Assembly (NCBI GenBank): GCA_000688615.1 | Contig: JHVA01000001.1 | Coordinates: forward strand, 496,001-560,000 | Direction of reading: 5' to 3' | From: Acidobacteriaceae bacterium KBS 146 | GTDB taxonomy: Bacteria; Acidobacteriota; Terriglobia; Terriglobales; Acidobacteriaceae | Length of the DNA stretch: 64,000 bases | In this document: piece by piece, positions 26,710-38,225 of the stretch | How positions within the stretch are numbered: the first letter of the stretch is position 1 | Layout: each line of letters begins with the position of its first letter | Program-made: the position numbers and the translations under genes | The notes under the pieces: model-generated | The model's database searches: none | Seen by the model: only the letters and a program-made list of their open reading frames with translations | What the model was told of the DNA's origin: nothing

Positions 26710-27804
26710 ATGCGGACAGGAATCAGGATTTGGGTTGTGGCTTTGATCTTTACCGGAGTCTCGATAGGGCCGGGCTCGCAGGCGGCTCAAACGGTCTCTG
26801 CAAAGACTCGCGGAACGAAGCACAGGTGGGCTGTGGTCTTGCACGGGGGCGCGGGCGTCATTGAACGCAGGTCTATGAGTGCAGCGACGGAGGCCTCTTA
26901 TCGGGCGGCCCTGAAGACGTCTATCGAAGCAGCTGCCAGCGTGCTCGAGCGGGGAGGAAGTTCGATGGACGCGGTTGAGGCGGCCATCAAGCTGATGGAA
27001 GACAATCCGCTGTTCAATGCCGGCAGGGGAGCTGTCTTTACCGCTGATGGCAGGAACGAGCTTGATGCAGCCGTGATGGATGGCGCAACGATGAAGGCCG
27101 GGGCAGTCGCGGGAGTAACGAGGACAAGACATCCGATTTCACTGGCACGGGCTGTCATGGAAAAGTCTCCTCACGTGATGCTGATTGGAACAGGAGCCGA
27201 TCAGTTCGGAGCGAGCGTGGGTTTGGAGCAAGTGGATCCCGGCTACTTCTTCACGGAACGCCGGTGGCAGGAACTGATTCGCCAGTTGAAGAAAGAGGGC
27301 GCTCCTATACCGCTACGGCCCCAGGGAGCTCCGCCAGCCCCGAAAGGGGGAACAGCGGAGATTGAGACTCCCGATGCTCACAAATATGGGACCGTAGGCG
27401 TTGTTGCTCTCGATCAAAACGGCAACATTGCCGCTGGGACCTCGACGGGAGGAACACAGGCGAAGCGATGGGGCAGAGTGGGTGATTCGCCCATCATCGG
27501 AGCTGGAACCTATGCGTCGAATCAGTCGTGCGCCGTTTCGGCGACCGGAACAGGGGAATACTTTATTCGGCTAACGGTAGCGCGCACTATCTGCTCGCTG
27601 GTTCAGTACAGAGGAATGAAGTTGCAGGATGCCGCGGATGAGGTCGTCCACAAAGAGTTGGGGACTCTTCATGGAGACGGCGGTGTGATCGCGATTGCTC
27701 CGGACGGCCAGGTAGCCTGGAGCTTCAATACGCCCGGGATGTATCGGGCTCGCGCTGTCGAAGGCGAGTCGGTGGAGATCAAGATCTACGCCGATGAAAA
27801 GTAG
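26710..27804 (+). CDS. Isoaspartyl peptidase / L-asparaginase (Ntn-hydrolase), exported
   Basis: A plant-type asparaginase of 364 residues from ATG 26710 (GAGG five bases upstream). An N-terminal hydrophobic stretch (about 5-27) is a signal peptide or anchor. VVLHGGAGV starts the mature domain, followed by NPLFNAGRGAVFTADG. The self-cleavage and catalytic Thr228 lies in KYGTVGVVALD, followed by GTSTGGTQAKRWGRVGDSPIIGAGTYA and ATGTGEYFIR. Cleavage before Thr228 should give alpha and beta chains. The enzyme removes isoaspartyl dipeptide residues or hydrolyses asparagine. A periplasmic location is inferred from the N-terminus. Confidence 0.9.
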   Translation: MRTGIRIWVVALIFTGVSIGPGSQAAQTVSAKTRGTKHRWAVVLHGGAGVIERRSMSAATEASYRAALKTSIEAAASVLERGGSSMDAVEAAIKLMEDNPLFNAGRGAVFTADGRNELDAAVMDGATMKAGAVAGVTRTRHPISLARAVMEKSPHVMLIGTGADQFGASVGLEQVDPGYFFTERRWQELIRQLKKEGAPIPLRPQGAPPAPKGGTAEIETPDAHKYGTVGVVALDQNGNIAAGTSTGGTQAKRWGRVGDSPIIGAGTYASNQSCAVSATGTGEYFIRLTVARTICSLVQYRGMKLQDAADEVVHKELGTLHGDGGVIAIAPDGQVAWSFNTPGMYRARAVEGESVEIKIYADEK

Positions 27805-27811
27805 AACTGCG

Positions 27812-28366
27812 TTAGAGGGTTTTCGAAGCGGATCTGCAGGTGCAATCGAGGCAGCCGTTCCGGGCACAATGTCCACAACGGCTTACGAGTTTCTTTTTCA
27901 ATGAACGCCGGGCACGGTGGACACGTACTGCGGCGTTGCCGGTTGTAATCCCTGCTTGCCTGGCAAAGGCCTCTAGCGGCATCTCGTCGAGATCGACCTG
28001 GTTAAGAATCTCCTGATACGAAGGAGGGATATTTTGGAGTAACCCGGACAAGCACGGACAGATGTTTGCCGGTGCAGTCTCAGGAGTGAATGATGGCGGG
28101 ACTGTGACCGGCGTCAGAGGTTCAAACGCGCGTCTCTCGAAGGCCCTGTGACGATAGTGATCGATCACGCTGTTGCGTAAGATTCGGAAGAACCATGCCT
28201 CGGCGGAATCACTTGAACTGAGAGTTTCTGCTCGCGAGATTGCCTTCGCATATGCCGCCTGGAGGATGTCTTCGGCCGTGCCGTCATCTTGAACTCTCCT
28301 CTTCACAAAGGCGAAAAAGCGGTCTCTTTGGGAGATAAGGTTGGCGATCAGTGTCGACATATCCAT
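27812..28366 (-). CDS. ECF-type sigma factor with a Cys-rich C-terminal tail
   Basis: A small sigma-70 family factor. The ATG at 28366 gives 184 residues; a TTG at 28414 would add 16. Region 2 is seen as DILQAAYAKAI and AWFFRILRNSVIDHYR. Region 4 is seen as IPPSYQEILNQVDLDEMPLEAFARQAGITTGNAAVRVHRARRSL. After region 4 comes CGHCARNGCLDCTC (164-177), five cysteines and one histidine likely to bind a metal. Other ECF factors use a Cys-rich tail to sense metals directly (for example CorE of Myxococcus), so this one may work without an anti-sigma factor. None is encoded next to it. Target genes are unknown. Confidence 0.8.
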   Translation of the reverse strand: MDMSTLIANLISQRDRFFAFVKRRVQDDGTAEDILQAAYAKAISRAETLSSSDSAEAWFFRILRNSVIDHYRHRAFERRAFEPLTPVTVPPSFTPETAPANICPCLSGLLQNIPPSYQEILNQVDLDEMPLEAFARQAGITTGNAAVRVHRARRSLKKKLVSRCGHCARNGCLDCTCRSASKTL

Positions 28367-28400
28367 TGGATGCGGCAGGGATTCTCGGGAATTACATTCT

Positions 28401-29120
28401 TCAAAAATGGTCAAGGAGCTGACGAAACGCCTGCAACTCCAACAGATTTTGTCCTGCGGGAGGTTGTTCTACCGCTTCATGTTCGAGGATCCAGGTAAAG
28501 TTATGCGGAATGAATATGGCATGGAGGCCGGCCCGCAATGCCGGGTTGATATCGGACCGCGGGCTGTTGCCGATCATCCAGGTACGCGCAGCGTCGCAAC
28601 GGTGGTGTGCCGAAAGAGCGAGGTAGGCGTCATGGTGTTTCTCCGGCAAAACTTCTACTGCCGTGAAGCTCGAAGCAAGTCCTGAGCGTTCAAGCTTTCC
28701 GGTTTGTTCTGCGGGATCGCCCTTAGTGACGAGAATCAAGCGATGGCGAACGGATAGATCGGCAAGCGTCCCGGCTACATCCGGGAGCAACTCAATCTCG
28801 TGGTGTGCGATACAGTCGGCGAATCCGAGGATGCGCTGATGCTCCTCGTCGGTGACGGAGCATCCTGACAGCTGCTCGAAGCAGTTAACCAGTGAGCGGC
28901 GAAAGCTTCTGAGTCCATAGCCGTGCGCGGCGATCGTCGCATGCTCACAGTGATTCAGATGCTCTCGCACCTCTGCCGGAGTGTGGACTTTGTGATCGAG
29001 GTAGGAGATGAATGAAGCGATCGCACGCTCAAAATAGATATTGTTTTCCCATAGGGTGTCGTCGGCGTCGATGAGGAGTGTATCGCCAGGACTTCGACGA
29101 GATTGATTGTGGGAGCTCAT
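28401..29120 (-). CDS. HAD-family hydrolase
   Basis: A 239-residue haloacid dehalogenase-like hydrolase starting at ATG 29120 (a GTG lies one codon upstream). Motif I is DADDTLWENN with the nucleophile Asp18 and Asp20. Motif II is LVTKGD, and motif IV is GNSPRSDINPAL. The helical cap is inserted after motif I, as in subclass I phosphatases. The substrate is not predictable. The ECF sigma gene follows 34 bp downstream, or overlaps it if the TTG start is used, so the two may be one operon. Confidence 0.8.
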   Translation of the reverse strand: MSSHNQSRRSPGDTLLIDADDTLWENNIYFERAIASFISYLDHKVHTPAEVREHLNHCEHATIAAHGYGLRSFRRSLVNCFEQLSGCSVTDEEHQRILGFADCIAHHEIELLPDVAGTLADLSVRHRLILVTKGDPAEQTGKLERSGLASSFTAVEVLPEKHHDAYLALSAHHRCDAARTWMIGNSPRSDINPALRAGLHAIFIPHNFTWILEHEAVEQPPAGQNLLELQAFRQLLDHF

Positions 29121-29210
29121 CACCGGTAATTATAGGCGGCCCGAGACGCTGGATCGGGCGGAAGTGATTATGCATCGACGATGTCCTATTGTTAAGGCAT
29201 GGGGGTCGCT

Positions 29211-32027
29211 ATGCGTGGAAAGATTGCGACGTGCGTTTTGCTGTTCCATGTCTTTCTTGTGAACGCTCTCTACAGTCAGAATGCCGCCCAGCCTTCTGTC
29301 GGAGAGGGGACGGGTAGCGCCAGGGCTCTGCCGCTTGCATCGGACGCCGCTCAGGCAGCGGTTATCAGAGGAGAAGGGATCTCCGACGAAGTTTTCGCTT
29401 TGAACTGTGTCGCGCTCATCACGGGGGTGAGAATCAGCGGCAATCTGGCTACCTTCACTGGTGTCAATCAGCTTGTGCCCGGTCAGGAAGTTCGCATCAC
29501 GAAGTTGAATCGGGCCACTTATTTGAATGACGCTGTACTGAAGGTGGTATCTGCCACTCCAGACAGTTTCACCGCGAATTTTTCTCATGCGGGTGTTGAT
29601 TTTATCCATGACGGCGGAACTGCGTTGCGGACAGACTGCGCGGCGAACGCAACATTTCGGAGTAATCAGAAGATTGAGATCTTCCACAATAATCTGAATT
29701 TCTTCAAGCAACATCTTTCGTCAGACATACAGCTTGCCAAGTACGATCATTTTCTCCCGGCGGAGCAGAATACGCATTATGCGTCTTCAACCTTCAGCGC
29801 GCCGAGTTACAGCTGGGGAAACAACGGTGGCTGGGGCGTCCAGAAACATCGCTACGATGAAGTCGTCTTCAACAGCCGAGGCATCGCACAGGTCCGCAAT
29901 CTCGTGTGTCGTAAGCATGGAACCGGGGACACTGCATGCGGCGACTATATCTACGGCTTTACCGATGGGGGAAGTACAGCTCAATCTGACGAAGGCTTTA
30001 CGGTCGACACCAGGGAGGGCGGAGAAACAGACAGCTACTTCCATGGAACAGTCGGAAAGAGCGCAACTACAGGGGCGACGGTTCTTCCTGTCATTTTCAA
30101 GTCCGGGCAAGACACTACCACCGATGGTGCCTTTCTTCTCGATATCACAAAGGGGACGATCTCCGGGACGGTATCGGGCCTGGATTCCATCGTCGATGGA
30201 ACGTCTACTCACGTTCTGCCGGTAGCAGTCTCTTCCGCAGAACACATGACACCATCGACGGGCGTTGGAATTATTCAGACGCCTATCCCGATCATTGCGA
30301 TTGCCAATGTTCCGGAGTCGATCAGGCTCGATGTTTCTCTTACGCACGGAGCTTTCAAACCTGGAATTGCGTGTCTTGCCGGGGGCTGGTATCCGGAGCA
30401 AGTACGAATCACGGCGGTCTCTCCGCCAAGCGGCACAAAGCAGGAGATAACGCTGATTCATAAGAATCCGAATCCGACTGCTGCGACCGATCCCAATAAT
30501 CCCTCTTCTTTATGGCAGGGAGGGCCATGTGGAACCTACCTTAGCCTGGACAGGAATTTTGCACGCGACGGATTCAGAACGAGCTATCCCGTGGTGGGCG
30601 CAACAGACGCCGAGCACATCGCTTACGTGTGGAATGTCAACGGATCCACTCGTCAGAACGGAATCAAACTCTATCTTCCCCCTACCCCTTTGAGCCACCT
30701 CGTCCGCAAGAATGGAATTGTTACAGCTCATTTTTCAAAAGCGAACGCACCCGTTATTTACAATCGTGCTGCTTCTGTCGTCATAGCAGGCGCAGGCGAT
30801 CCCAGCCTCAACGGGGTAGTTGCCGCTCCTGAATATGGAATGGGTTCTGATGGTTCTCTGAGTTGGAAGCAAGCTGGGCCGGATACAACCGCGGCTTCCG
30901 CAACGATCGACCTTCCGCCTGCTTCGTATGGTTTTCATCTTTATCCAGGTGCTGAGGTCTTGGCTCCTCAAACCCCTGACGGTGTTCCGCTCGAACCCAA
31001 TGCGGTCGCATGGGAGAGTGGCGACATCATCGAAAATCCACACAATCCGAGCTTTCAAATGCGATTTCGTGCCAATCTCGTCATTCAGCATACGCCGCCG
31101 AGTGGTGGCGATTCGCACGGGGAGATATGGGGATTTGTTGGGGCCGGAATCTCTTCCAACTTCCGTCCATCCCGATGGATCAACGATAATCCGTGCAGTC
31201 TCTACATAGGGTGCGGGGGAACGCTGGACCCGATTACATGGACCATTCATCACGGGCCTTACTCCATTCTTCATCGAGTGGACACCGCGCCGATGAATGG
31301 CGGCATACTCTTCCGTATCGGTTGTGACTCGCTGGGGTGCGACCACCCGAAACCGTATGCGTTGTTTGAACTGCAGAATGGATACATTACCTATGATCCA
31401 GCCACCAGCACGGTGACTACGACTGCGTTAAGAGCGAGCAGATTCAACGGTGATAACGCCAGCTTCGATAGGTTGTCGCTCAACAAGATGCCGGCACAAG
31501 GCACTGACTGTCTTGGAATTCAGGACCAGGTCGTGGTGTCCGGAAGGTCGCAGCCGAAGAGCGCACCGTGTATCACGTCGATCGCATGGCATGGCGGAAA
31601 TGGACTAAGTGTGCAGCAGAGTGGAACTGCGGCCCAGCCCGTCTATACGATCGTTCCGGAGCCTGGCTACTATATACCGAAGACAGGCAATAAGCTTGAT
31701 TCTGCAGCGGATGCAGCGACGAATTCCGCTGTGGCCACCATCAGCAAAGGCGGAGCAATCGCGGAGGGAAGCGTCGCATGCGCAGAGGGCTACCGCTGCA
31801 GTGCAACCCGTGGACGAATCGCGATCTCTGGAGTCGCTGCAACGTCTGCCGGAAAGATCGCAAGCGTACAGGTGACTCTCTTGCCAGGACAGATCTGTAC
31901 GGCTACCCAGAATGGGGGAACAACCTTTCTCGGAATTGGGAGTAGCGGAGAGGCTGCGACCGGGTTCGACATAACATCGAGCGTGCCTGTCAGAGGGAAG
32001 GTACTTGTGGATTACTTCTGCCGCTAG
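29211..32027 (+). CDS. Large secreted protein of unknown family
   Basis: A 938-residue protein from ATG 29211 (GGGGGT just upstream; ATG 29199 is an alternative). The N-terminus (about 1-21) is a clear signal peptide. I recognise no catalytic domain. The sequence is rich in Gly, Ser, Thr and Asn with many short beta segments and scattered cysteine pairs, as expected for an exported, disulphide-containing, beta-rich protein. It contains phrases such as SAPSYSWGNNGGWGVQKHRY, and the last about 100 residues look like a separate beta domain ending in VDYFCR. It is monocistronic. A surface or extracellular role is inferred only from export and composition. Confidence 0.7.
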   Translation: MRGKIATCVLLFHVFLVNALYSQNAAQPSVGEGTGSARALPLASDAAQAAVIRGEGISDEVFALNCVALITGVRISGNLATFTGVNQLVPGQEVRITKLNRATYLNDAVLKVVSATPDSFTANFSHAGVDFIHDGGTALRTDCAANATFRSNQKIEIFHNNLNFFKQHLSSDIQLAKYDHFLPAEQNTHYASSTFSAPSYSWGNNGGWGVQKHRYDEVVFNSRGIAQVRNLVCRKHGTGDTACGDYIYGFTDGGSTAQSDEGFTVDTREGGETDSYFHGTVGKSATTGATVLPVIFKSGQDTTTDGAFLLDITKGTISGTVSGLDSIVDGTSTHVLPVAVSSAEHMTPSTGVGIIQTPIPIIAIANVPESIRLDVSLTHGAFKPGIACLAGGWYPEQVRITAVSPPSGTKQEITLIHKNPNPTAATDPNNPSSLWQGGPCGTYLSLDRNFARDGFRTSYPVVGATDAEHIAYVWNVNGSTRQNGIKLYLPPTPLSHLVRKNGIVTAHFSKANAPVIYNRAASVVIAGAGDPSLNGVVAAPEYGMGSDGSLSWKQAGPDTTAASATIDLPPASYGFHLYPGAEVLAPQTPDGVPLEPNAVAWESGDIIENPHNPSFQMRFRANLVIQHTPPSGGDSHGEIWGFVGAGISSNFRPSRWINDNPCSLYIGCGGTLDPITWTIHHGPYSILHRVDTAPMNGGILFRIGCDSLGCDHPKPYALFELQNGYITYDPATSTVTTTALRASRFNGDNASFDRLSLNKMPAQGTDCLGIQDQVVVSGRSQPKSAPCITSIAWHGGNGLSVQQSGTAAQPVYTIVPEPGYYIPKTGNKLDSAADAATNSAVATISKGGAIAEGSVACAEGYRCSATRGRIAISGVAATSAGKIASVQVTLLPGQICTATQNGGTTFLGIGSSGEAATGFDITSSVPVRGKVLVDYFCR

Positions 32028-32099
32028 CTGAGTTCGCTTCCAGAAGGTCTCAAATCAGGTTCTTTTCCGACTTACCATGATGGGGATACACTTCGGACA

Positions 32100-32510
32100 A
32101 TGGCTGCTTCGATGTACATCGTGGTTGAAGGTGAGGATCCCGGTTTTGACATTTTCGTCAATGGGCGTGCACTCGCACGGAACGAGGATGCCTTGGAGAA
32201 ACTTGCCCTGCGCCTCGGAGTCCGTCCGCTGATCGAGTTTTTTTCAGCGGATGAGAACTCGATGTCCCTTTTGATCGAGGAAGGAGCAGGGAACCGCGAG
32301 CTGATGAACCGGCTCCCTCCGCCGCAGTGGTATGCCGCCAGTGACGGCCTAGTGACAATCGAAGCTCTGATTCGTGCGATCGAACATGAACCGCAACAGT
32401 TGGGATCAGAGGGCGAGCAGATACTGGCCGAGCTGCTGGAGTACAGGCGTGTTTTGCAGAAGGCCCGACAGCGCGAGGTGCGATGGCATCTCGCTGTGAG
32501 CTGGCGCTAA
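32100..32510 (+). CDS. Conserved hypothetical protein, acidic, 136 residues
   Basis: A small soluble protein without a signal peptide, starting at ATG 32100 or 32112 (MYIVVEGEDPGFD). It has a beta-strand-rich N-terminus, then helices. I recognise no named family. Composition and codon use are like those of the neighbours, so it appears genuine. It follows the secreted protein by 72 bp and overlaps the stop of the convergent PfkB gene by four bases. Confidence 0.65.
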   Translation: MAASMYIVVEGEDPGFDIFVNGRALARNEDALEKLALRLGVRPLIEFFSADENSMSLLIEEGAGNRELMNRLPPPQWYAASDGLVTIEALIRAIEHEPQQLGSEGEQILAELLEYRRVLQKARQREVRWHLAVSWR

Positions 32511-33466
32511 GGCTCAACCGGTTGTGCTGCCTGCGAAAGGGACGATGCAGGATAACGCGGGCATCGATCAATGAGGGCCAGTATCTCCTCTTTGGTACCG
32601 ATACCTCCCCGAGCCCCTACTGCGGTGCAATTGAGAGCGGCGGCGGCACAAGCAAAATCGAGCTGACGGCCGAGCGGCCAACCCTGGAGGAGGCCGAAGA
32701 TAAAGCCGGCATGAAAGATATCCCCTGCGCCGGTTGTATCCAAGACGGGAACGCAATAAGCCGCTGCGTAATGAAATTCTTTGCCATCGAAGGCGAGTAC
32801 ACCATCGTGGCCCAGAGTCGCAGCCGCAAGGCGGCAGCCATAACGGGCATGCATGGCTTGAAGTGCGGCCTCAAGCGTGGGCTCCCCAGTCAAGCGCGAG
32901 GGAAAGTCGCGGCTTACGATCAGATAATCGATATTTTCGATCAACTGTTCGACCTCGGGATAGAGCTCATCAAGGTCCGCGATAACGGGTACTCCTGCCG
33001 AACGTGCCCACCGTGCCGCCAGAGTCGCAGCCGCGGTGTCATAGCCATCCACATGGAGGGCACCCGCGCTCACGATCCATTCGCGATCCAGATCTTCGGG
33101 GCGAAGCGCGAGAGCTTCGTCGCGGCGAGTCAGTACGGTGCGCTCCCCGTCGTGGTCCACAAGAATCAAAGACTCCTGGCTGGGGCAGCCGGGGGTCGTG
33201 AAGAGATGAGTCTCAACGCCGGCCTTTGCGAATTCGTCGCGATGGAGTTCTGCGGCGCTATCATCCCCAAGCTTTCCGACATAGCGGGTCTGTAGACCCC
33301 ATTTCTGACAAGCGATCACCGTCGTGGCAACCTGGCCACCGGGGAGAATCGTCTTTTCGCGAAACTCAACTTTGGAACCTGGAGAGGGATAGCTGGAGAG
33401 GGGAATTACCGTATCCGTAGCATTCAATCCGACGCCGACCAGGTCTACCTTCGACGCTTTTGTCAT
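32507..33466 (-). CDS. PfkB-family carbohydrate kinase
   Basis: A 319-residue ribokinase-like sugar or nucleoside kinase. The ATG at 33466 is chosen because homology starts at VDLVGVGLNATD; the open frame runs 70 codons further into the neighbouring gene. The substrate-side motif LPGGQVATTV (41-50) and the ATP-side signature DTTGAGDIFHAGF are present, with Asp249 as the catalytic base of the GAGD anion hole. The substrate cannot be fixed; ribose, fructose or a nucleoside are options. It follows the dienelactone hydrolase gene in the same direction. Confidence 0.85.
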   Translation of the reverse strand: MTKASKVDLVGVGLNATDTVIPLSSYPSPGSKVEFREKTILPGGQVATTVIACQKWGLQTRYVGKLGDDSAAELHRDEFAKAGVETHLFTTPGCPSQESLILVDHDGERTVLTRRDEALALRPEDLDREWIVSAGALHVDGYDTAAATLAARWARSAGVPVIADLDELYPEVEQLIENIDYLIVSRDFPSRLTGEPTLEAALQAMHARYGCRLAAATLGHDGVLAFDGKEFHYAAAYCVPVLDTTGAGDIFHAGFIFGLLQGWPLGRQLDFACAAAALNCTAVGARGGIGTKEEILALIDRCPRYPASSLSQAAQPVEP

Positions 33467-33527
33467 CTTTTTAATGTAAATGAAATGGACCCGCCCTGGG
33501 TGAACCGGATATTCCTTCTCCGTTGCC

Positions 33528-34301
33528 CTAGGAGGTGGAGGTTGTGGCAGCCAGATCTCCCTCGCCAAGCTTGCGGTGGAAGAGGTCGAGAGCGATACCG
33601 TAGAGGGAGCGGGCAAGCTCAGGGTCATAGCGGGGTCCTTCATCGCGCAGAAAGGCGTGGGCTCCATTAACCTCATGCCAGCTAAACTGGATCGCCGCTT
33701 CGTTTAGACGTGCCAGAATTTTGAGCCTACCCTCCAGTGGAATATGAGGATCCTGGCGCCCCCAGACCATCAGCAGCTCCCCTTTGATGTCAGCTGCGCG
33801 GTCCAGGGAGTCGTCTTCCATGCCTTTGCCGAGACTATGTTTGTGGATATCTGTGGCGTAGAAGCAGGCAGATGCGAGCACTTCACGGTTCATCGCCGCA
33901 CGAAAGGCGAGATGGCCTCCGATGCAGATCCCCATGGCCCCTACCCGGCCGGTGCAGTCGGCGCGCGATTGCAGGTGGCGGATTACAGCCTGGGTGTCCC
34001 AGTCATAGCTTTCTATGGTCTTTGTTGTTTTAAGAGTATTTCCGCGATCAGTTCCGGCCTGGTCGTATGCCAGAACCGTTCCTGCAGGGTCGAATTCGTG
34101 GTATATCTCGGGCGCTGCGACGATGTAGCCATGACCAGCCAACATAGCCGCCATGCGTCGGATCGGCCCGGTGATTTGAAATATCTCGGAGTAGAAGACG
34201 ATTCCGGGATAGCGACCAGGAGCTACAGGGCGAGCGATATGGGTTCTCATTGCGCCTGTAGGCGTATCGAGGGTGACGTATTCGTCAGAAACAATAATCA
34301 A
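33528..34301 (-). CDS. Dienelactone hydrolase family protein
   Basis: An alpha/beta-hydrolase of 257 residues. The Cys nucleophile elbow is GICIGGH (Cys126). Asp184 in GRQDPHIP and His215 in GAHAF complete the Cys-Asp-His triad of dienelactone hydrolases. Family members open enol lactones in chlorocatechol breakdown, but most genomic copies are esterases or lactonases of unknown substrate. The start is TTG 34301 with GAGAGG upstream; no nearby ATG fits the family N-terminus. The PfkB gene follows 61 bp later. Confidence 0.82.
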   Translation of the reverse strand: MIIVSDEYVTLDTPTGAMRTHIARPVAPGRYPGIVFYSEIFQITGPIRRMAAMLAGHGYIVAAPEIYHEFDPAGTVLAYDQAGTDRGNTLKTTKTIESYDWDTQAVIRHLQSRADCTGRVGAMGICIGGHLAFRAAMNREVLASACFYATDIHKHSLGKGMEDDSLDRAADIKGELLMVWGRQDPHIPLEGRLKILARLNEAAIQFSWHEVNGAHAFLRDEGPRYDPELARSLYGIALDLFHRKLGEGDLAATTSTS

Positions 34302-34355
34302 AGGAGACCTCTCGGATGTTACAGGTTACCTGCGGGCTTCTATGGACACCTGTCG

Positions 34356-34994
34356 TCAGGCGTGAGCTGGCAAAAAGCGCGAAGAAGGGAAGCCTCCGAA
34401 GCGCAGCTGCAGGCAGCGCCATGACTCGACTGTATAGAGCACGATCTTGTGATAGATGGCATATTCTTTCGGCCATTGCGAAGGATGCGTTTTCCAATCG
34501 AAATTAAGCTGTGGCTGACGCTGGTTGAAAGCCATCAGGATAAGAGCAGTGCGGCCGAGGTGATACGGCGAGCTGACAACTTCTGCCGAAGACCATCCAT
34601 GCTGATGCATGATCACGGCAGAGTAGTAGATGTTTTGTACGGTGTTCTGGGCCTGGGACTCTTCAAGGATGTCGGGCGGCGGAACTCCCTGGCTGGCGGC
34701 AAGCTGCGCCATCGTGTGTGCCTCGACAAAATGATTGTGCGCCGGACCACCGGTCATGATGAGATGAGGCGCTACGCCGGCCTTGTATTCCCGGACCCCC
34801 TCAAGAACTCGCTCGCGCTGCTCCGGGGAAGGAGTGCCGTCGAGGCGTGAAGGGGTTCCAAGAACCACAATGGCGTCGAAGTGAGTCGCTGCCGTGTTAT
34901 GAAGCGGGATGGTTGCAAAGTTCCCATAGAGAACCAGCAAGAAGACCCAAAAAGCGAGAAACAGGATGAAGAGCGTTTGGCGAAGGAGCTTCAC
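34356..34994 (-). CDS. YdcF/SanA-like DUF218 membrane protein
   Basis: A 212-residue protein starting at GTG 34994, which overlaps the stop of the response regulator as GTGA. One N-terminal membrane helix (about 5-23) precedes a DUF218 domain with IVVLGTPSRLDGTPS, LIMTGGPAHNHFVEA, ESQAQNTVQNIYYS and VVSSPYHLGRT. Relatives (ElyC, SanA, YdcF) act in envelope integrity and cell-wall precursor metabolism. The periplasmic placement of the domain is inferred from the single anchor. Confidence 0.8.
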   Translation of the reverse strand: MKLLRQTLFILFLAFWVFLLVLYGNFATIPLHNTAATHFDAIVVLGTPSRLDGTPSPEQRERVLEGVREYKAGVAPHLIMTGGPAHNHFVEAHTMAQLAASQGVPPPDILEESQAQNTVQNIYYSAVIMHQHGWSSAEVVSSPYHLGRTALILMAFNQRQPQLNFDWKTHPSQWPKEYAIYHKIVLYTVESWRCLQLRFGGFPSSRFLPAHA

Positions 34995-35422
34995 GCCATT
35001 AAGGTAGCAGACCTCGTGGATACCGCGGGTTCGAGTACGCCATGAACCTCCGCCAGCAACCGGGGCAGGGAGAAGGGTTTCGGCAAAAACTTCCACCCTT
35101 GGGTCTCGATCTGGTCGCACTGTCCGGCCGAAACAATTGCCCCGGAGATGATAAGAACACGCACCGACGCACGTATGGATCTTAATTCCCTGGCGAGGTC
35201 GAAGCCAGAGCGTTGAGGCATGGAGTAATCGGTGATAACGAGGTCAATATCCGGAGTGCGAGCGAAGATCTTCGCCGCTCGATCTGGGTCGCCCGAAACG
35301 TACACGATATACCCTTCGTGTTCGAGGAACGTGCGAATGAGAGAGCGAATATCAGAGTCGTCGTCAACTACAAGAATTCGGGCGGGTCTTTTAGAGATAG
35401 TGATCTGGGAATCGAGATGCAT
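34991..35422 (-). CDS. Single-domain response regulator (CheY-like receiver)
   Basis: A 143-residue receiver domain with no output domain. The acidic pocket is Asp20-Asp22 (VVDDDSD), the phosphoacceptor Asp65 lies in LVITDYSMP, the switch Ser93 in IISGA, and Lys115 in LPKPFSLPRL. The C-terminal 20 residues are an unstructured extension. It is translationally coupled to the YdcF-like gene by a GTGA overlap. No histidine kinase is adjacent. Confidence 0.85.
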   Translation of the reverse strand: MHLDSQITISKRPARILVVDDDSDIRSLIRTFLEHEGYIVYVSGDPDRAAKIFARTPDIDLVITDYSMPQRSGFDLARELRSIRASVRVLIISGAIVSAGQCDQIETQGWKFLPKPFSLPRLLAEVHGVLEPAVSTRSATLMA

Positions 35423-35576
35423 TTAATCCAACTTCAGGTTGTGTCTCTGTTTTGGATGCACCGACAGGTTCGTTCTTTGCCTGCGCGTTTCTATTCTTTC
35501 TCTGATGTTAAAGACGAGGGTAACCCTGTGGATGTGAGCCAGATTAAATCTGTGAGAATCAATACTGGTTCCTCGT

Positions 35577-37565
<1,989 letters not shown>

Positions 37566-37604
37566 CACCCCATAAGATAGTGGAAGTAGGGTGGAGGTTG
37601 CGGA

Positions 37605-38192
37605 ATGAATGAAGGAATCGAGCTGTGGCTGATCCGGCATGGTGAGACGGAGTGGAGCCTGAGTGGACAACATACGAGCCGTACGGACATCGCCCTGACG
37701 GATCACGGGAGGCGGAGAGCAGAAGAGCTAGGTGAGTTCCTGAAGGGGACAAGTTTCAATGCTGTCTTCGTCAGCCCGATGCAGCGAGCTCGGGAGACCT
37801 GCGCAATTGCCGGATTTGGCCCCCAGGCCGTCATCGACAACGACCTCAAAGAGTGGGATTACGGCATTTATGAGGGTAAGACTACGGCCCAGATTCGAGC
37901 GGAGATTCCCGGGTGGAGTGTGTGGAAAGATCCGATTACCGAAGGCGAAACTGCGGAACACGTAGGAAGCAGAGCGGATGCTGTGATAGCACGCTCTTTA
38001 GCTGCCTCCTCGGTGGGCGGCAAGGTGGCTTTGTTTGCTCATGCGCATATCCTGCGGATTCTGGCGGCCCGCTGGCTTGGTCTTGCCGCAAGACAAGGAA
38101 GTCTTTTTGCGCTGGGAACGGGGAGCGTGAGTGTCCTGGGCTGGGAACGTGAGACGCGGGTTATCACCACGTGGAACCGGAGCTTCGAATAG
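37605..38192 (+). CDS. Histidine phosphatase family protein
   Basis: A 195-residue phosphoglycerate-mutase-like phosphatase. The phosphohistidine motif is [10 protein letters not shown] (His12), followed by [12 protein letters not shown] and the second catalytic His in [12 protein letters not shown]. Lacking the mutase-specific insertions, it is more likely a phosphatase on small phosphate esters, of the CobC/GpmB type. Divergent from uvrB. Confidence 0.85.
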   Translation: MNEGIELWLIRHGETEWSLSGQHTSRTDIALTDHGRRRAEELGEFLKGTSFNAVFVSPMQRARETCAIAGFGPQAVIDNDLKEWDYGIYEGKTTAQIRAEIPGWSVWKDPITEGETAEHVGSRADAVIARSLAASSVGGKVALFAHAHILRILAARWLGLAARQGSLFALGTGSVSVLGWERETRVITTWNRSFE

Positions 38193-38225
38193 CCTTCGGT
38201 GATCGTGAATCGCCTATTGAAAACG

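Noticed and set aside
33467..33676. 70-codon N-terminal extension of the PfkB kinase
   Set aside because: It overlaps the dienelactone hydrolase gene and has no kinase character; family homology starts at ATG 33466.
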